Shown here: piece after piece, positions 44,406-53,103 of the stretch
Numbering within the stretch: the first letter of the stretch is position 1
Layout: every line of letters begins with the position of its first letter
Assembly (NCBI RefSeq): GCF_001455965.1
Contig: NZ_LKKO01000058.1
Coordinates: forward strand, 162,213-226,212
Reading direction: 5' to 3'
DNA length: 64,000 nucleotides
Source: Methylobacterium sp. GXS13
GTDB lineage: Bacteria; Pseudomonadota; Alphaproteobacteria; Rhizobiales; Beijerinckiaceae
The notes under the pieces: generated by a model
Database searches by the model: none
What the model was told of the DNA's origin: nothing
Seen by the model: only the letters and a program-made list of their open reading frames with translations
Position numbers and translations under genes: made by a program

Positions 44406-46850
44406 ATGACGCCAGACGCGCCGGAGCGCGCCCCGACCGATTCGGGTCCCGCACAGGGTCCCGAGTCTGACACGCCGGATCCGCGAGAGGCCGCCCGCGA
44501 GGCCCGACGCGCCGCCGGCGACCTCTTCCGCCATCTGTGGATCCTGATCGCCGCCGCCGGACGCAGCCTCATGCGCCTGGGGCAGTCGGGTTTCGCGCGA
44601 ATGGCCAGCGCCCTTGCGCGCAAGCGGGACGGCGCTCGGCCGGTGACGGTGGACCCGGCAATTCGCCCGGCAGTCGACACGGGATATGTCGGCCGCCTGC
44701 GGCGTCGGCCCGTGCTGCTCTCGGCCGGCCTCGCGATCCTGCTGCCCGCCCTGGCGCTGGCGATCTATCTGCTCGCCGCCCTCCTGACACTCCCGCCGCT
44801 CGGCGGAGCCGTCGTTGATACCGGCCAGCGGGCGATCACCGTAGAGGCCGATGACGGCCGGGTTTTCGCTACACGGGGCAGCTTCCGCGGCCAGAAGCTC
44901 ACCGCCGCCGATATGCCTCCGAATCTCGCCAAGGCGATCGTGGCGATCGAGGATCGACGCTTTTACAGCCACTGGGGCATCGACCTGCGCGGCCTCGCCC
45001 GCGCCGCTTGGCGCAACGCCGTGGGCGGCGGCGTCCGCGAGGGCGGCTCGACGATCACCCAGCAATATGTCCGCCTGACCTCCCTCAATCAGGAGAAGAC
45101 GCTCTGGCGCAAGGTCCAGGAAGCGTTCCTGGCCCTGCGGGTCGAGACGACGATGAGCAAGGACGAGATCCTGCTCGGCTATCTTGACGCCGCTTATTTC
45201 GGCGCTGGCGCCTACGGGGCGGACGCTGCGGCCCGGCGCTATTTCGGCAAACCGGCCAAGGCCCTGACCCTGCCCGAGGCGGCCATGCTAGCCGGGCTGG
45301 TGCGAGCGCCCTCGCAGCTCGCCCCGACCCGCAACCTCGGCGGCGCCAAGGAGCGGGCCGACGTGGTGCTGCAAGCCATGGTCGAGACCGGTGCAATCAC
45401 GCAAGCCGAGGCCGACGCGGCGCGCAAGCAGAGCGTGACCCTGAAGTCGCCGCCCGAGGCGCCACCAGGCACCAACTACTTTCTCGACATGATCGCCGGC
45501 GACGTGAAGCGTCTGGCCGGGATCGACGGCGACATGACGGTGCGGTCGACCCTCAATCTCGACCTGCAGAGCCTCGCCGAAGGCGTCGTCGCCCGGCGAC
45601 TGGACAAGGACGGGGCCAAGCGCAAGGTCGGCCAGGCCGCCATGGTGGTACTGTCGAAGACCGGCGCGATCCTCGCCATGGTCGGCGGCCGGGATTACGA
45701 GGACAGCCAGTTCAACCGTGCGGTCCAGGCGAAGCGGCAGCCAGGCTCGCTGTTCAAGCTCCTGGTCTACCTCACGGCCTACGAGCAGGGCCTTACGCCC
45801 GAGACCGTCATGGACGATCGTCCGGTGCGGATCGGCGACTGGGAGCCCGAGAACGACGACGGGCGCTATCGCGGGCCGGTGCCGCTGCGGACCGCCTTCG
45901 CGCTCTCGATCAACACGGTGGCGGCCCAGTTGGGTCAGGATGTCGGCATTCCGGCGGTGATCGCCACAGCGCGCAAGCTGGGAATCCAATCCGAATTGCC
46001 GAACGTACCGAGCCTCGTCCTCGGGTCAGGTACCGTCAGCCTACTGGAGATGACCCGCGCTTACGGCTCCGTGCTCTCCGGCCGCGCACCCCTCGCAAGC
46101 TTCGGCATCCACGCGATCCGCGGCGCGGCCCCGCAGCCGCTCTACGTCCGGGCCGAACCGGCGCCCACCGCCACCCTGGCGCAGGAGCCGCGCCAGATGA
46201 TGCTCGATTCACTGCAGGCAGTGGTCGAATCCGGAACCGGCCGGGCAGCACGGGTGCCCGGCCAGATCATCGGCGGCAAGACCGGCACCAGCCAGGATTT
46301 TCGGGATGCTTGGTTCGTCGGCATGACCCCGGAGCTCGTGGTCGGGGTCTGGATCGGCAACGACGACGACAGCCCGATGAACCGGATGTTCGGCGGCGAG
46401 ATGCCGGCCGGCATCTTCCACGATTTCGTCCAGCGCGCCTCCGCCCAGCTGGCCAAGGGCCGACCGCGCCCCTCGGCGGAACGGGCCGAGCCGGCGCCGG
46501 GCGCCGCCGCGGCGCCGCCGTCGACCCCGGTGGCATCCGCCGAAATCCGGGGCGTGCCCGAGGTGATCGATACCGGAACCCTCTCGCTGCGCGGGCGGAC
46601 CGTACGCCTGCTCGGCGTCGTCGGCGAGCGCGGCCACCTCGCCCGCCAGCTTGCGAACTACCTGCGCCGCCGCGAGGTGGTCTGTACCGTCTCGGACGGC
46701 GCCACGGGCCGCTGCCGGATCGAGGGCGACGACCTCGCCGCCTTGATCCTCACGGCGGGCGGCGCGCGTGCCGCAGAGGATGCGCCCCCGGACCTGCTCG
46801 GCGCCGAGGAGCAGGCTCGGGCCGAGCGCGTCGGCCTGTGGGGGCGGTGA
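44406..46850 (+). CDS. Class A penicillin-binding protein with C-terminal SNase-like domain
   Basis: An 814-residue protein: a Pro/Arg-rich cytoplasmic part, one membrane helix (about 100-125) and a GT51 transglycosylase domain with AIEDRRFYSHWGID and EGGSTITQQ. The transpeptidase domain has the SxxK serine in QPGSLFKLL, SIN, and KTGTSQDF. The last about 99 residues (from about 716) match a staphylococcal-nuclease-like OB fold (RGRTVRLLG, GRCRIEGDDLAAL, ARAERVGLWG), but the usual catalytic DAPE reads VVGE. It polymerises and cross-links peptidoglycan; the extra domain may bind a ligand. Confidence 0.9.
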   Translation: MTPDAPERAPTDSGPAQGPESDTPDPREAAREARRAAGDLFRHLWILIAAAGRSLMRLGQSGFARMASALARKRDGARPVTVDPAIRPAVDTGYVGRLRRRPVLLSAGLAILLPALALAIYLLAALLTLPPLGGAVVDTGQRAITVEADDGRVFATRGSFRGQKLTAADMPPNLAKAIVAIEDRRFYSHWGIDLRGLARAAWRNAVGGGVREGGSTITQQYVRLTSLNQEKTLWRKVQEAFLALRVETTMSKDEILLGYLDAAYFGAGAYGADAAARRYFGKPAKALTLPEAAMLAGLVRAPSQLAPTRNLGGAKERADVVLQAMVETGAITQAEADAARKQSVTLKSPPEAPPGTNYFLDMIAGDVKRLAGIDGDMTVRSTLNLDLQSLAEGVVARRLDKDGAKRKVGQAAMVVLSKTGAILAMVGGRDYEDSQFNRAVQAKRQPGSLFKLLVYLTAYEQGLTPETVMDDRPVRIGDWEPENDDGRYRGPVPLRTAFALSINTVAAQLGQDVGIPAVIATARKLGIQSELPNVPSLVLGSGTVSLLEMTRAYGSVLSGRAPLASFGIHAIRGAAPQPLYVRAEPAPTATLAQEPRQMMLDSLQAVVESGTGRAARVPGQIIGGKTGTSQDFRDAWFVGMTPELVVGVWIGNDDDSPMNRMFGGEMPAGIFHDFVQRASAQLAKGRPRPSAERAEPAPGAAAAPPSTPVASAEIRGVPEVIDTGTLSLRGRTVRLLGVVGERGHLARQLANYLRRREVVCTVSDGATGRCRIEGDDLAALILTAGGARAAEDAPPDLLGAEEQARAERVGLWGR

Positions 46851-46854
46851 CCCT

Positions 46855-47283
46855 CTAGTTCGCGCCGAGCTTGGCGAGCGTCAGCGGATCGGGCTCGCCG
46901 TCAAAATATCGCACCATCGCCGCGGCGAAGAGCGGCTCCTGCGGCGCGGCGCGCGTGAACAGCGTCATGCTCGAGCGGAATTTCACGTCGTCGGGCGAAC
47001 CGAAGAGCACGTGCGCCGAGCGGCCGGTGACGCCGTTCACCGCCGCCGTACAGGCGCGCAGGCGGTCGCCGAGCACGGGATGAGCGAGGTATGCCCTGGC
47101 CTCGTCGAGGGAACCGATGGCATAGCGCTGCGCCATCGGGCTGAAGCCCAGGCCGGCGATCTGCGGGAAGATGAACCACATCCAATGACTGCGTTTCTCT
47201 CCGGCCCGAAGCTCGGCAAGCGCCCGCTCATGAACACCCTCCTGCGCGGCGACGAAACGCTCGAGATTGTACGGTTCAGCCAT
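46855..47283 (-). CDS. DUF1810 family protein
   Basis: A 142-residue cytoplasmic protein with the DUF1810 pattern throughout: YNLERFVAAQEGVHERALAE, then SHWMWFIFPQIAGLG and SPDDVKFRSSMTLF. These calpastatin-annotated bacterial proteins have no proven function; the fold is related to proteins handling ADP-ribose or NAD derivatives. The ATG at 47283 matches the family N-terminus. Convergent with the PBP gene, 4 bases apart. Confidence 0.88.
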   Translation of the reverse strand: MAEPYNLERFVAAQEGVHERALAELRAGEKRSHWMWFIFPQIAGLGFSPMAQRYAIGSLDEARAYLAHPVLGDRLRACTAAVNGVTGRSAHVLFGSPDDVKFRSSMTLFTRAAPQEPLFAAAMVRYFDGEPDPLTLAKLGAN

Positions 47284-47370
47284 GGTCCCGCTCCGCTCTG
47301 CACGGAACCAACCCAGCGGCGGTCGATCGGATGCGTACAGCGCCGAGGCCGGATCGAGTAAGCGCTCGAG

Positions 47371-47724
47371 ATGCTCGACGCGCTTCTCGACTTCATGATC
47401 GCCAACCCCGCGGCGAGCCACGCCCTCACAGCCCTGCCAGAGACCGCCGGGGTCGCCACCGCCATGCGCTGGCTGCGCATCCCCCGGCCCGAGGCGACCG
47501 CGGCCTTGGTGGTCTCGACCTACTATTTTGGCCGCGAGGCCGGACAGCGCGAGCATGACAACAAGCATGCCGGCTGGGACGCCGTTCAAGCGCATCTGGG
47601 TGCCGAGTTCCTGTATGGCTGGTCGCTGCCGAACCTCCAGCAATGGCTGGCGCCGACCCTCACCGCCTGGGCTGTCGCGGCCACGATCTGTCTGATTCGC
47701 CGTCACACTGCGCGGCGGCGCTGA
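47371..47724 (+). CDS. Small membrane-associated hypothetical protein
   Basis: A 117-residue protein with a hydrophobic N-terminal helix, the central conserved-looking motif STYYFGREAGQREHDNK, and one C-terminal membrane helix followed by a basic RRHTARRR tail. The motif resembles small membrane proteins found near phage lysis genes, but no phage genes are here. Function unknown. Divergent from the DUF1810 gene. Confidence 0.6.
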   Translation: MLDALLDFMIANPAASHALTALPETAGVATAMRWLRIPRPEATAALVVSTYYFGREAGQREHDNKHAGWDAVQAHLGAEFLYGWSLPNLQQWLAPTLTAWAVAATICLIRRHTARRR

Positions 47725-47787
47725 TCAGACGGTCCATCCGGACCTATCTGCGAAGATGAATCGCACAGCCGAACACGGAGACGCTTG

Positions 47788-48588
47788 ATGCCGCAGATCG
47801 CCATCCGGGGGCTTGAGCTCCGCTACCGCCTCGAAGGCCCGGAGGGCGCCCCCGTAGTGGCCTTCTCGAACTCGCTGGGCGCGACGCTGGAGATGTGGGA
47901 CGCGGTGTTGCCGATGTTGGCCGGACGCTTCCGGACCCTTCGCTACGACACGCGCGGTCATGGCGGTTCGGAAACGCGCGACCGGCCCACCGAGATCGCG
48001 GATCTGGCGGGCGACCTCACCGGACTGCTTGACGCCCTCGGGATCGACCGTGCCCATCTGGTCGGGCTCTCGTTGGGCGGCATGACTGTGCAGGCCCTGG
48101 CGAGCGCCGAACCGGAGCGTATCCCGAGCGTGACCCTGATGGCGACGGCGGCTCATCTGCCGAGCCCGCAGATGTGGAACGAGCGCGCGGCCACGGCACG
48201 GTCGCAAGGAACCGGGGCTCTTGCGGACGCGACCCTGGCGCGCTGGTTTACGGCGGCTTTCGCGGAGTGCGCACCCGAGGCCATGCAGATCGTGCGCGAG
48301 CGCTTCGTCACCTGCGACCGGACCGGCTACGCGGTCTGTTGCGAGGCGATCGGCCGAATGGACCTGCGGCCGGCTTTGTCGCGCATCGCGGCACCGACCC
48401 TGGTCATGGCTGGACGCGACGACCCATCGACACCTCCGGCCATGGCGGAAGAGATTTGCGCCGGCATCGCCCAAGCCGAGCTGGTTGTGCTCCCCCGGGC
48501 AGCGCATCTCCTTGCCATCGAGCGCGCCGATGCAGTCGGCAGCTACCTGCGCGCCTTCCTGGACCGCTGCAAGGCGGCCCATGCCTGA
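47788..48588 (+). CDS. pcaD: Alpha/beta hydrolase, 3-oxoadipate enol-lactonase-like
   Basis: A 266-residue alpha/beta hydrolase. The nucleophile is in GLSLGGM (Ser about 95), the acid in AGRDDPSTPP and the catalytic His in PRAAHLLAIE; the N-terminal SNSLGATLEMWD provides the oxyanion region. The overall pattern fits PcaD, which opens 3-oxoadipate enol-lactone in the beta-ketoadipate pathway, but no other pca genes are near, so another ester/lactone substrate is possible. The ATG follows GGAG at good spacing. Confidence 0.85.
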   Translation: MPQIAIRGLELRYRLEGPEGAPVVAFSNSLGATLEMWDAVLPMLAGRFRTLRYDTRGHGGSETRDRPTEIADLAGDLTGLLDALGIDRAHLVGLSLGGMTVQALASAEPERIPSVTLMATAAHLPSPQMWNERAATARSQGTGALADATLARWFTAAFAECAPEAMQIVRERFVTCDRTGYAVCCEAIGRMDLRPALSRIAAPTLVMAGRDDPSTPPAMAEEICAGIAQAELVVLPRAAHLLAIERADAVGSYLRAFLDRCKAAHA

Positions 48589-48630
48589 GCGTTCAGGCCC
48601 CCGCGGACAATCACCGCTCCGAACGTGATC

Positions 48631-48972
48631 CTAGTGGCAGGGAATGCCGACATCGGCCGGCGACATCCCGCTCGCAAGCCGACGCCCGACGTGGAACAAG
48701 ACCTTCTCGATCAGCGCCACGGTCGTTGGATCGCCATCGTGCTTGGCGAGGTGATAGGCGATGAGCAGGTTGTCGCTGATATCTCCGAGCAGGTCCGACG
48801 ACTCGATCTGAAGGTCCACGGCGTGCGGCTCCTGTAGAGCCGCCTCTTCGCCGGCGGGCCGAGCGCATGCCGTCTGCGAGACTTCGATGACGTGACGCGC
48901 GGCGTCGATCATCGCCCGCATCTCCGCGAGCAATTCCAAACTTGTTGCGTCTTCGGGCGTGTCGTTACGCAT
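48631..48972 (-). CDS. Hypothetical protein, mostly helical
   Basis: A 113-residue acidic protein with predicted amphipathic helices (LELLAEMRAMIDAARHVIEV; LGDISDNLLIAYHLAKHDGD). No domain recognised. The ATG at 48972 was chosen; an earlier frame extension lacks coding character. Coding style is natural for this genome. Function unknown. Confidence 0.55.
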   Translation of the reverse strand: MRNDTPEDATSLELLAEMRAMIDAARHVIEVSQTACARPAGEEAALQEPHAVDLQIESSDLLGDISDNLLIAYHLAKHDGDPTTVALIEKVLFHVGRRLASGMSPADVGIPCH

Positions 48973-49271
48973 GGTCCGGTCCCCCAACCATCCCCAAACT
49001 GCACCTACAGGTTGCGGTCCGTCAACCACTTACCTGCACATCTTCGAGGCATGAGGGAATTATATCGCGCTTGCTCCGGGTTTTTCCCTGCGACGCTGAG
49101 CCGGACATTACCTTCGAGACAAACGAGCTACAACCAAAGGGTGCAGAAGCATATCGAGCCGTATCGCGCCGCCAGGCCCGGCATTCGGTCCTGAAACGCA
49201 AGAACGCCCCCGCGAAGATATCCGCGAGGGCGTCGATATTCTCAGTCCGTGCGACGAGCGCTAACGAACCG
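48973..49271. other. Gap upstream of hypothetical gene, holds lanmodulin-like gene terminator
   Basis: About 300 bases. The right end holds the hairpin that ends the lanmodulin-like transcript (49205-49232). Elsewhere no promoter match or small gene was convincing. Confidence 0.4.
49205..49232 (-). terminator. Terminator of lanmodulin-like gene
   Basis: A GC-rich stem (49205-49214 region with 49220-49232) of about 11 pairs, about 40 bases past the stop, followed on the minus strand by a short T-containing tail. Confidence 0.6.
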
Positions 49272-49685
49272 TTACTTGATCAGGGCAAGCAGCGCCTTGC
49301 CGGCCTTGGAGTTCAGCTCCTTGGCGTCGAGGGTGCCGTCACCATCCGGGTCGGCCGCCTTGAAGCGGTCGGCGACGGCAGCGAGGTATTCCTTCTTGTC
49401 GATGGTGCCGTCGCTATCCGGATCGGCCTGCTTCAGGCCAGCCTTGCTCAGACGGCCCTTCAGTTCCTTGGCGTCGAGGGTGCCGTCGGAATCCTTCTCC
49501 AGACGATCGAAGGTTGCCGAGGCGACGGCCTCCACTTCCTTGAGGTCGACGGTGCCGTCGTTGTCGGTGTCGATCATCTTGACGGCGCTGGCGCCGCTCA
49601 CCGGCTTGGCCAGGGCGGCGGGGACGGCGAGACCGGAGACGGCGAATGCGACCGCCGCGAAACCACTGATGAAACGAAGTGCCAT
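49272..49685 (-). CDS. lanM: Lanmodulin-like periplasmic EF-hand protein
   Basis: 137 residues: a signal peptide (cleavage about 26), then four EF-hand loops at 39-50, 63-74, 88-99 and 112-123, separated by only 12-13 residues as in lanmodulin. All four loops keep Asp at position 9 and Glu at 12; loops 3 and 4 have the lanmodulin Pro at position 2 (DPDSDGTIDKKE, DPDGDGTLDAKE). Loop 1 has Thr and loop 2 has Lys there, and loop 2 starts with Glu. Lanmodulin of M. extorquens binds lanthanides very tightly. No lanthanide uptake or XoxF genes are adjacent. Confidence 0.85.
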   Translation of the reverse strand: MALRFISGFAAVAFAVSGLAVPAALAKPVSGASAVKMIDTDNDGTVDLKEVEAVASATFDRLEKDSDGTLDAKELKGRLSKAGLKQADPDSDGTIDKKEYLAAVADRFKAADPDGDGTLDAKELNSKAGKALLALIK

Positions 49686-49793
49686 TGCCAAATGCTCCCG
49701 AAACATGATGCGTGATCTTCCTAGTCTCGCCCTGGCTTTGCCGCAAGTGCGAAATTGGCTGGGCAACGCTGCACCCAGAGAAGCACAAACGTG

Positions 49794-49823
49794 AAAAAGG
49801 GGCCGGCAAAGGCCGACCCCTCT
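49794..49823 (-). terminator. Terminator of the gene at 49863
   Basis: Read on the minus strand: stem GGGGTCGGC/GCCGGCCCC with loop CTTT, followed by TTTTTC. It lies about 40 bases past the stop. Confidence 0.8.
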
Positions 49824-49862
49824 TACGATCATCAGATCACACTACGTTGTCGGCAGGCCGGC

Positions 49863-50114
49863 TCAGTAGCCATAGCCGCGACGGACGGCCGGGCGATCAT
49901 CCTCGAAGCGTTGGCGGCGATACATCCGGTCATCGTCGTCGGCGCGATCGCGGTCCCGGCGATATTCCTCGCGCCGGAAGTCACGCTCCCGCTGACCGCG
50001 GGAGCGAAGATCGACGCTGGGGCCGTCGGGTCCGATATCGATGCGCTGGGCCGAGGCCGGAACGACGGTCGCGAGGGAGGCGGCCAAGATGGCGCCGGCG
50101 AGCAGGGTCTTCAT
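49863..50114 (-). CDS. Small exported Arg/Asp-rich protein
   Basis: 83 residues: a signal peptide (MKTLLAGAILAASLATVVPA, cleaved after ASA), then a short VDLRSRGQRERDFRREEYRR segment and a highly charged Arg/Asp/Tyr-rich tail ending RRGYGY. Probably disordered in the periplasm; function unknown. The ATG at 50114 has AGGAGTGT just upstream. A weaker EcfG-type promoter is at 50143-50167 and a good terminator follows the gene. Confidence 0.7.
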   Translation of the reverse strand: MKTLLAGAILAASLATVVPASAQRIDIGPDGPSVDLRSRGQRERDFRREEYRRDRDRADDDDRMYRRQRFEDDRPAVRRGYGY

Positions 50115-50142
50115 GGGACACTCCTTCGTGCGTTGGAGGCCC

Positions 50143-50167
50143 AACACAGTCTCGTGAGGATCGTTCC
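50143..50167 (-). promoter_or_regulatory. Weak EcfG-type promoter candidate
   Basis: Minus strand GGAAC (50167-50163), 16 bases, TGTT (50146-50143): one mismatch in the -10 element. Predicted start about 50136, 22 nt before the ATG at 50114. Confidence 0.4.
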
Positions 50168-50215
50168 CGATTCGCCCCAGGCTTTCCCCGACGCACAGCG
50201 TGGATCAGACCGGCC

Positions 50216-51835
50216 TCAGGCCAAGGTCGACAAGTCCTGAAACCAGTGCTGTGCCTGGACATAGTTCTTTACCCGCGGCGACAATGCGTGCGGATTGGTA
50301 TCGTGCACCACCCAGACCTGCACCGCGTCATCGACGACGATTTCGTGGATGCGGGCGAGGAGCTTGTTCTGCTCATCCGGGTCCAGGCTCGCCTTCACCT
50401 TGTCGCAGAGGGCATCCACCTCGGGATTGCGGTAGTGGCTCCAGTTCACGCCGCCCGGGGCGATCTGCTTCGAATCGTAGAAGCGGAGGATCGCGTAGAA
50501 CGGGTCCGAGGTGACGTAGGCGATGTTGCCGGCGGTGATGCCCTTGAGGCTCGGATCGGCCGCGCCCTGGCGCCAGGCCGTGTAGGCGACCTCCAGTTCC
50601 ACCGTCTTGAACTCGACCTGGATGCCGATCTCGGCCCAGCTCTGCTGGATGAACTCGTTGATCGGCAGCGACAGCATCTGCCCGGTGCCGCCGGTGGGGA
50701 TCATGATCGTGGCCTTCACCGGGTTCTGGACCGAGAAGCCGGCCTCCTGAACGAGCTTGCGGGCCTGATCGACGTCGGTCTTGATCTGGAAGCTGGGCTT
50801 GCCGAACCAGGGGCTCGACGTCTGCATCTGGCCGACCGCCGGCTGGGCGAGGCCGCCGAGCAACTGGACGACGCCCTCGCGGTCGATGGCGAGGTTGGCG
50901 GCCTTGCGCAGGCGCAGATCGCGCCAGGGCGAGCCCTCCAGCATCGACAGGTGGTAGTTCCAGACATGCGGCGTGTCGTTGCCGACGACGCGCATGCCGG
51001 ATGCCTTGAGGCGCGGAACCGCGTCGGGGGCCGGCGCCTCGATCAGGTCGACGTTGCCGGAGAGCAGCGCGTTCACCCGGGCGAGGTCCTCGGGCACGCA
51101 GGTCAGGGTCAGCTTGGAGAGCTTCGGCACGCGCTTCGGGTTCCAGTAGCCGGCATTCGGCAGCAGCTCGAGGCGGACCCGGGGGACCAGCTGGCCCATC
51201 TTGAACGGCCCGGTGCCCGAGGGCTGGAACGCGAACTTGGCCCAGTCGCGCCCGACCGCCTCGTATTGCGCGGGCGAAGAGATCAGGAACCACAGCATCT
51301 GGTAGGGGAACAGGCTGTCGGGGTTCTTGGTGGTCACCTGGACGGTCTTGGCGTCGAGCTTCCGATAGCTCGCGACACCCGGCAGCCGCGGACGGACCTG
51401 GGCGGCCTGCCGCTGGTCGAAATGCGGCGCCTCCTTGTTGAGAACCTTGTCGAAGTTCCAGATCACCGCATCGGCATCGAAGGCCGAGCCGTCATGGAAT
51501 GTCACGCCCTCGCGCAGGTGGAAGATCCAGATCTTGGGATCGGCCTTGTCGACCTCCCAGGCGGTGGCGAGGCCGGGGATCATCGTGCCGGGCCGATCGG
51601 CGATCCCGAGATCCCAGGCCACTAGGGGATCGTAGAGCGTCAGGCCGGTGAACTGGTAGCCGCCGGCGCCCCGGTCCGGCTGGCCGGTGGTGAGCGGCAG
51701 GTCGGTCATCGAGATGCCGTAGGTCAGGCTACCGGCGGCTGCGCCCTGCGCGCCAGCCCGGCCCGCCGTACCCAACACCGCCAGGGCGGCGCCCCCGGCC
51801 ATGAGCGCGCGGCGTGTCGGCTTGATCGGGTCCAT
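50216..51835 (-). CDS. ABC transporter substrate-binding protein, family 5 (peptide/nickel type)
   Basis: A 539-residue periplasmic binding protein. The signal has a twin-Arg-like TRRALMAGG, suggesting Tat or Sec export. The mature SBP_bac_5 domain includes FHLREGVTFHDGSAFDADAV and a lysine-rich hinge region. It captures oligopeptides or similar ligands. No permease or ATPase genes are adjacent, so it is an orphan component. The ATG at 51835 was chosen because it directly precedes the signal. Confidence 0.9.
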   Translation of the reverse strand: MDPIKPTRRALMAGGAALAVLGTAGRAGAQGAAAGSLTYGISMTDLPLTTGQPDRGAGGYQFTGLTLYDPLVAWDLGIADRPGTMIPGLATAWEVDKADPKIWIFHLREGVTFHDGSAFDADAVIWNFDKVLNKEAPHFDQRQAAQVRPRLPGVASYRKLDAKTVQVTTKNPDSLFPYQMLWFLISSPAQYEAVGRDWAKFAFQPSGTGPFKMGQLVPRVRLELLPNAGYWNPKRVPKLSKLTLTCVPEDLARVNALLSGNVDLIEAPAPDAVPRLKASGMRVVGNDTPHVWNYHLSMLEGSPWRDLRLRKAANLAIDREGVVQLLGGLAQPAVGQMQTSSPWFGKPSFQIKTDVDQARKLVQEAGFSVQNPVKATIMIPTGGTGQMLSLPINEFIQQSWAEIGIQVEFKTVELEVAYTAWRQGAADPSLKGITAGNIAYVTSDPFYAILRFYDSKQIAPGGVNWSHYRNPEVDALCDKVKASLDPDEQNKLLARIHEIVVDDAVQVWVVHDTNPHALSPRVKNYVQAQHWFQDLSTLA

Positions 51836-51965
51836 CGTGTCTCTCGGCAGGAGGGGACGCGCGGCCAATCGGCGTCGCCCCCTCCGTCGAGAGCACCGCT
51901 TGGGGGCCGCATACGGCATCTTGCATGCATCGTGCCCAACGCGGCTGCCGCCGGTATTCCGACCC

Positions 51966-53027
51966 TCAGGCCGCCCAGACCTGCCCCGGCCGCAGGGCCA
52001 GGAACCGCTCTGGGGCGATGCCCTGCGCCTCCAGCGCCGCGGCCAGCGCCTCGACGGGGCGCTCGATGCCCTCGTCGGTGAGCTGGAAGGTGCCCCAATG
52101 GTGGCCGAGCGCCTGCTCGGCCCCGAGGAGCGCGAACGCCTCCACGGCCTCGGCCGGATTGACGTGCTGGGCCTGCATGAACCAGCGCGGCTCGTAGGCA
52201 CCGATCGGCAGCGTCGCCAGGCGCGGGGCTCCGAACCGGGCGCGGATGTCGCGAAACAGGCCGCCGTCGCCGAAGCCGGTATCGCCGACATGGTAGTGGA
52301 CCCCCTGGGCCGCGGTGAGCACGAAGGCGCACCACAGGGCCATGCGCCGGTCCTGCACGCCGCGGGCGGACCAGTGGTTGGCGGGGGTCAGGTGGACGGC
52401 CAGTCCGTCGCCGAGATCGACCGATTCGCCCCAGTCGCGGGTTTCGACATGCATCGTGTCGTCGAAGTTGCGCAGGATCGTGTCGTTGCCCAGCGGCGCC
52501 ACGATCAGCGGCTGGTGGGCCTGCCAGATCCGGGCGAGGCTCGGCCCATCGAGATGGTCGTAATGGTTGTGGGTGATCAGGACCACGTCGATCGGGGGCA
52601 GATCACCGAACGCGATCCCTGGCGGATTGACCCGCTTCGGTCCGGCGAAGCGCAGCGGGCTGGCACGCTTGGCGAAAACCGGATCGATCAGGATGTTGCG
52701 GCCAGCGACCTGCACGAGATAGCTCGCATGGCCGATCAGCACGACGCGCAGCGATCCGCTGCGTTCGGGCGGACGGTCCGCGGGGAACGGGCTGGGGTAG
52801 CTCTTGGGCCAGGGCTCGCGCTGCCGCTTGGCCTGCCAGCGCAGCACGTCCGGCAGCGACTTGTCGGTGGCCTGGTCCGGCAGGAAGAATCGCAGCCCAT
52901 CGAAATGATCGGATTTCGATCCGCGATAATACGGGTTCTTGCCCCGCCGGTGAGCGGCATAGCCCACGCCGCCGAGCGTCATGACCGTGGCCGCACTCGC
53001 GACCGTGAGCAGGCTGCGCCGTTTCAT
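51966..53027 (-). CDS. MBL-fold hydrolase (NAPE-PLD/UlaG-like), exported or anchored
   Basis: A 353-residue protein with an N-terminal hydrophobic segment (about 5-25) likely to export or anchor it. The MBL core has HASYLVQVAGRNILIDPVF, the metal motif THNHYDHLD, VGDTGFGD and a terminal GHHWGTFQL. This layout is that of NAPE-hydrolysing phospholipase D and related RomA-type proteins. Substrate unknown; phospholipid-like substrates are possible. Confidence 0.87.
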   Translation of the reverse strand: MKRRSLLTVASAATVMTLGGVGYAAHRRGKNPYYRGSKSDHFDGLRFFLPDQATDKSLPDVLRWQAKRQREPWPKSYPSPFPADRPPERSGSLRVVLIGHASYLVQVAGRNILIDPVFAKRASPLRFAGPKRVNPPGIAFGDLPPIDVVLITHNHYDHLDGPSLARIWQAHQPLIVAPLGNDTILRNFDDTMHVETRDWGESVDLGDGLAVHLTPANHWSARGVQDRRMALWCAFVLTAAQGVHYHVGDTGFGDGGLFRDIRARFGAPRLATLPIGAYEPRWFMQAQHVNPAEAVEAFALLGAEQALGHHWGTFQLTDEGIERPVEALAAALEAQGIAPERFLALRPGQVWAA

Positions 53028-53103
53028 GGAGAGGACATGGCCGGCAAGGCGCCGTGGTCAAGCTCCTTCGGCCGCGACGGGGAGCCTCAGGGTCGTCTTT
53101 GCC

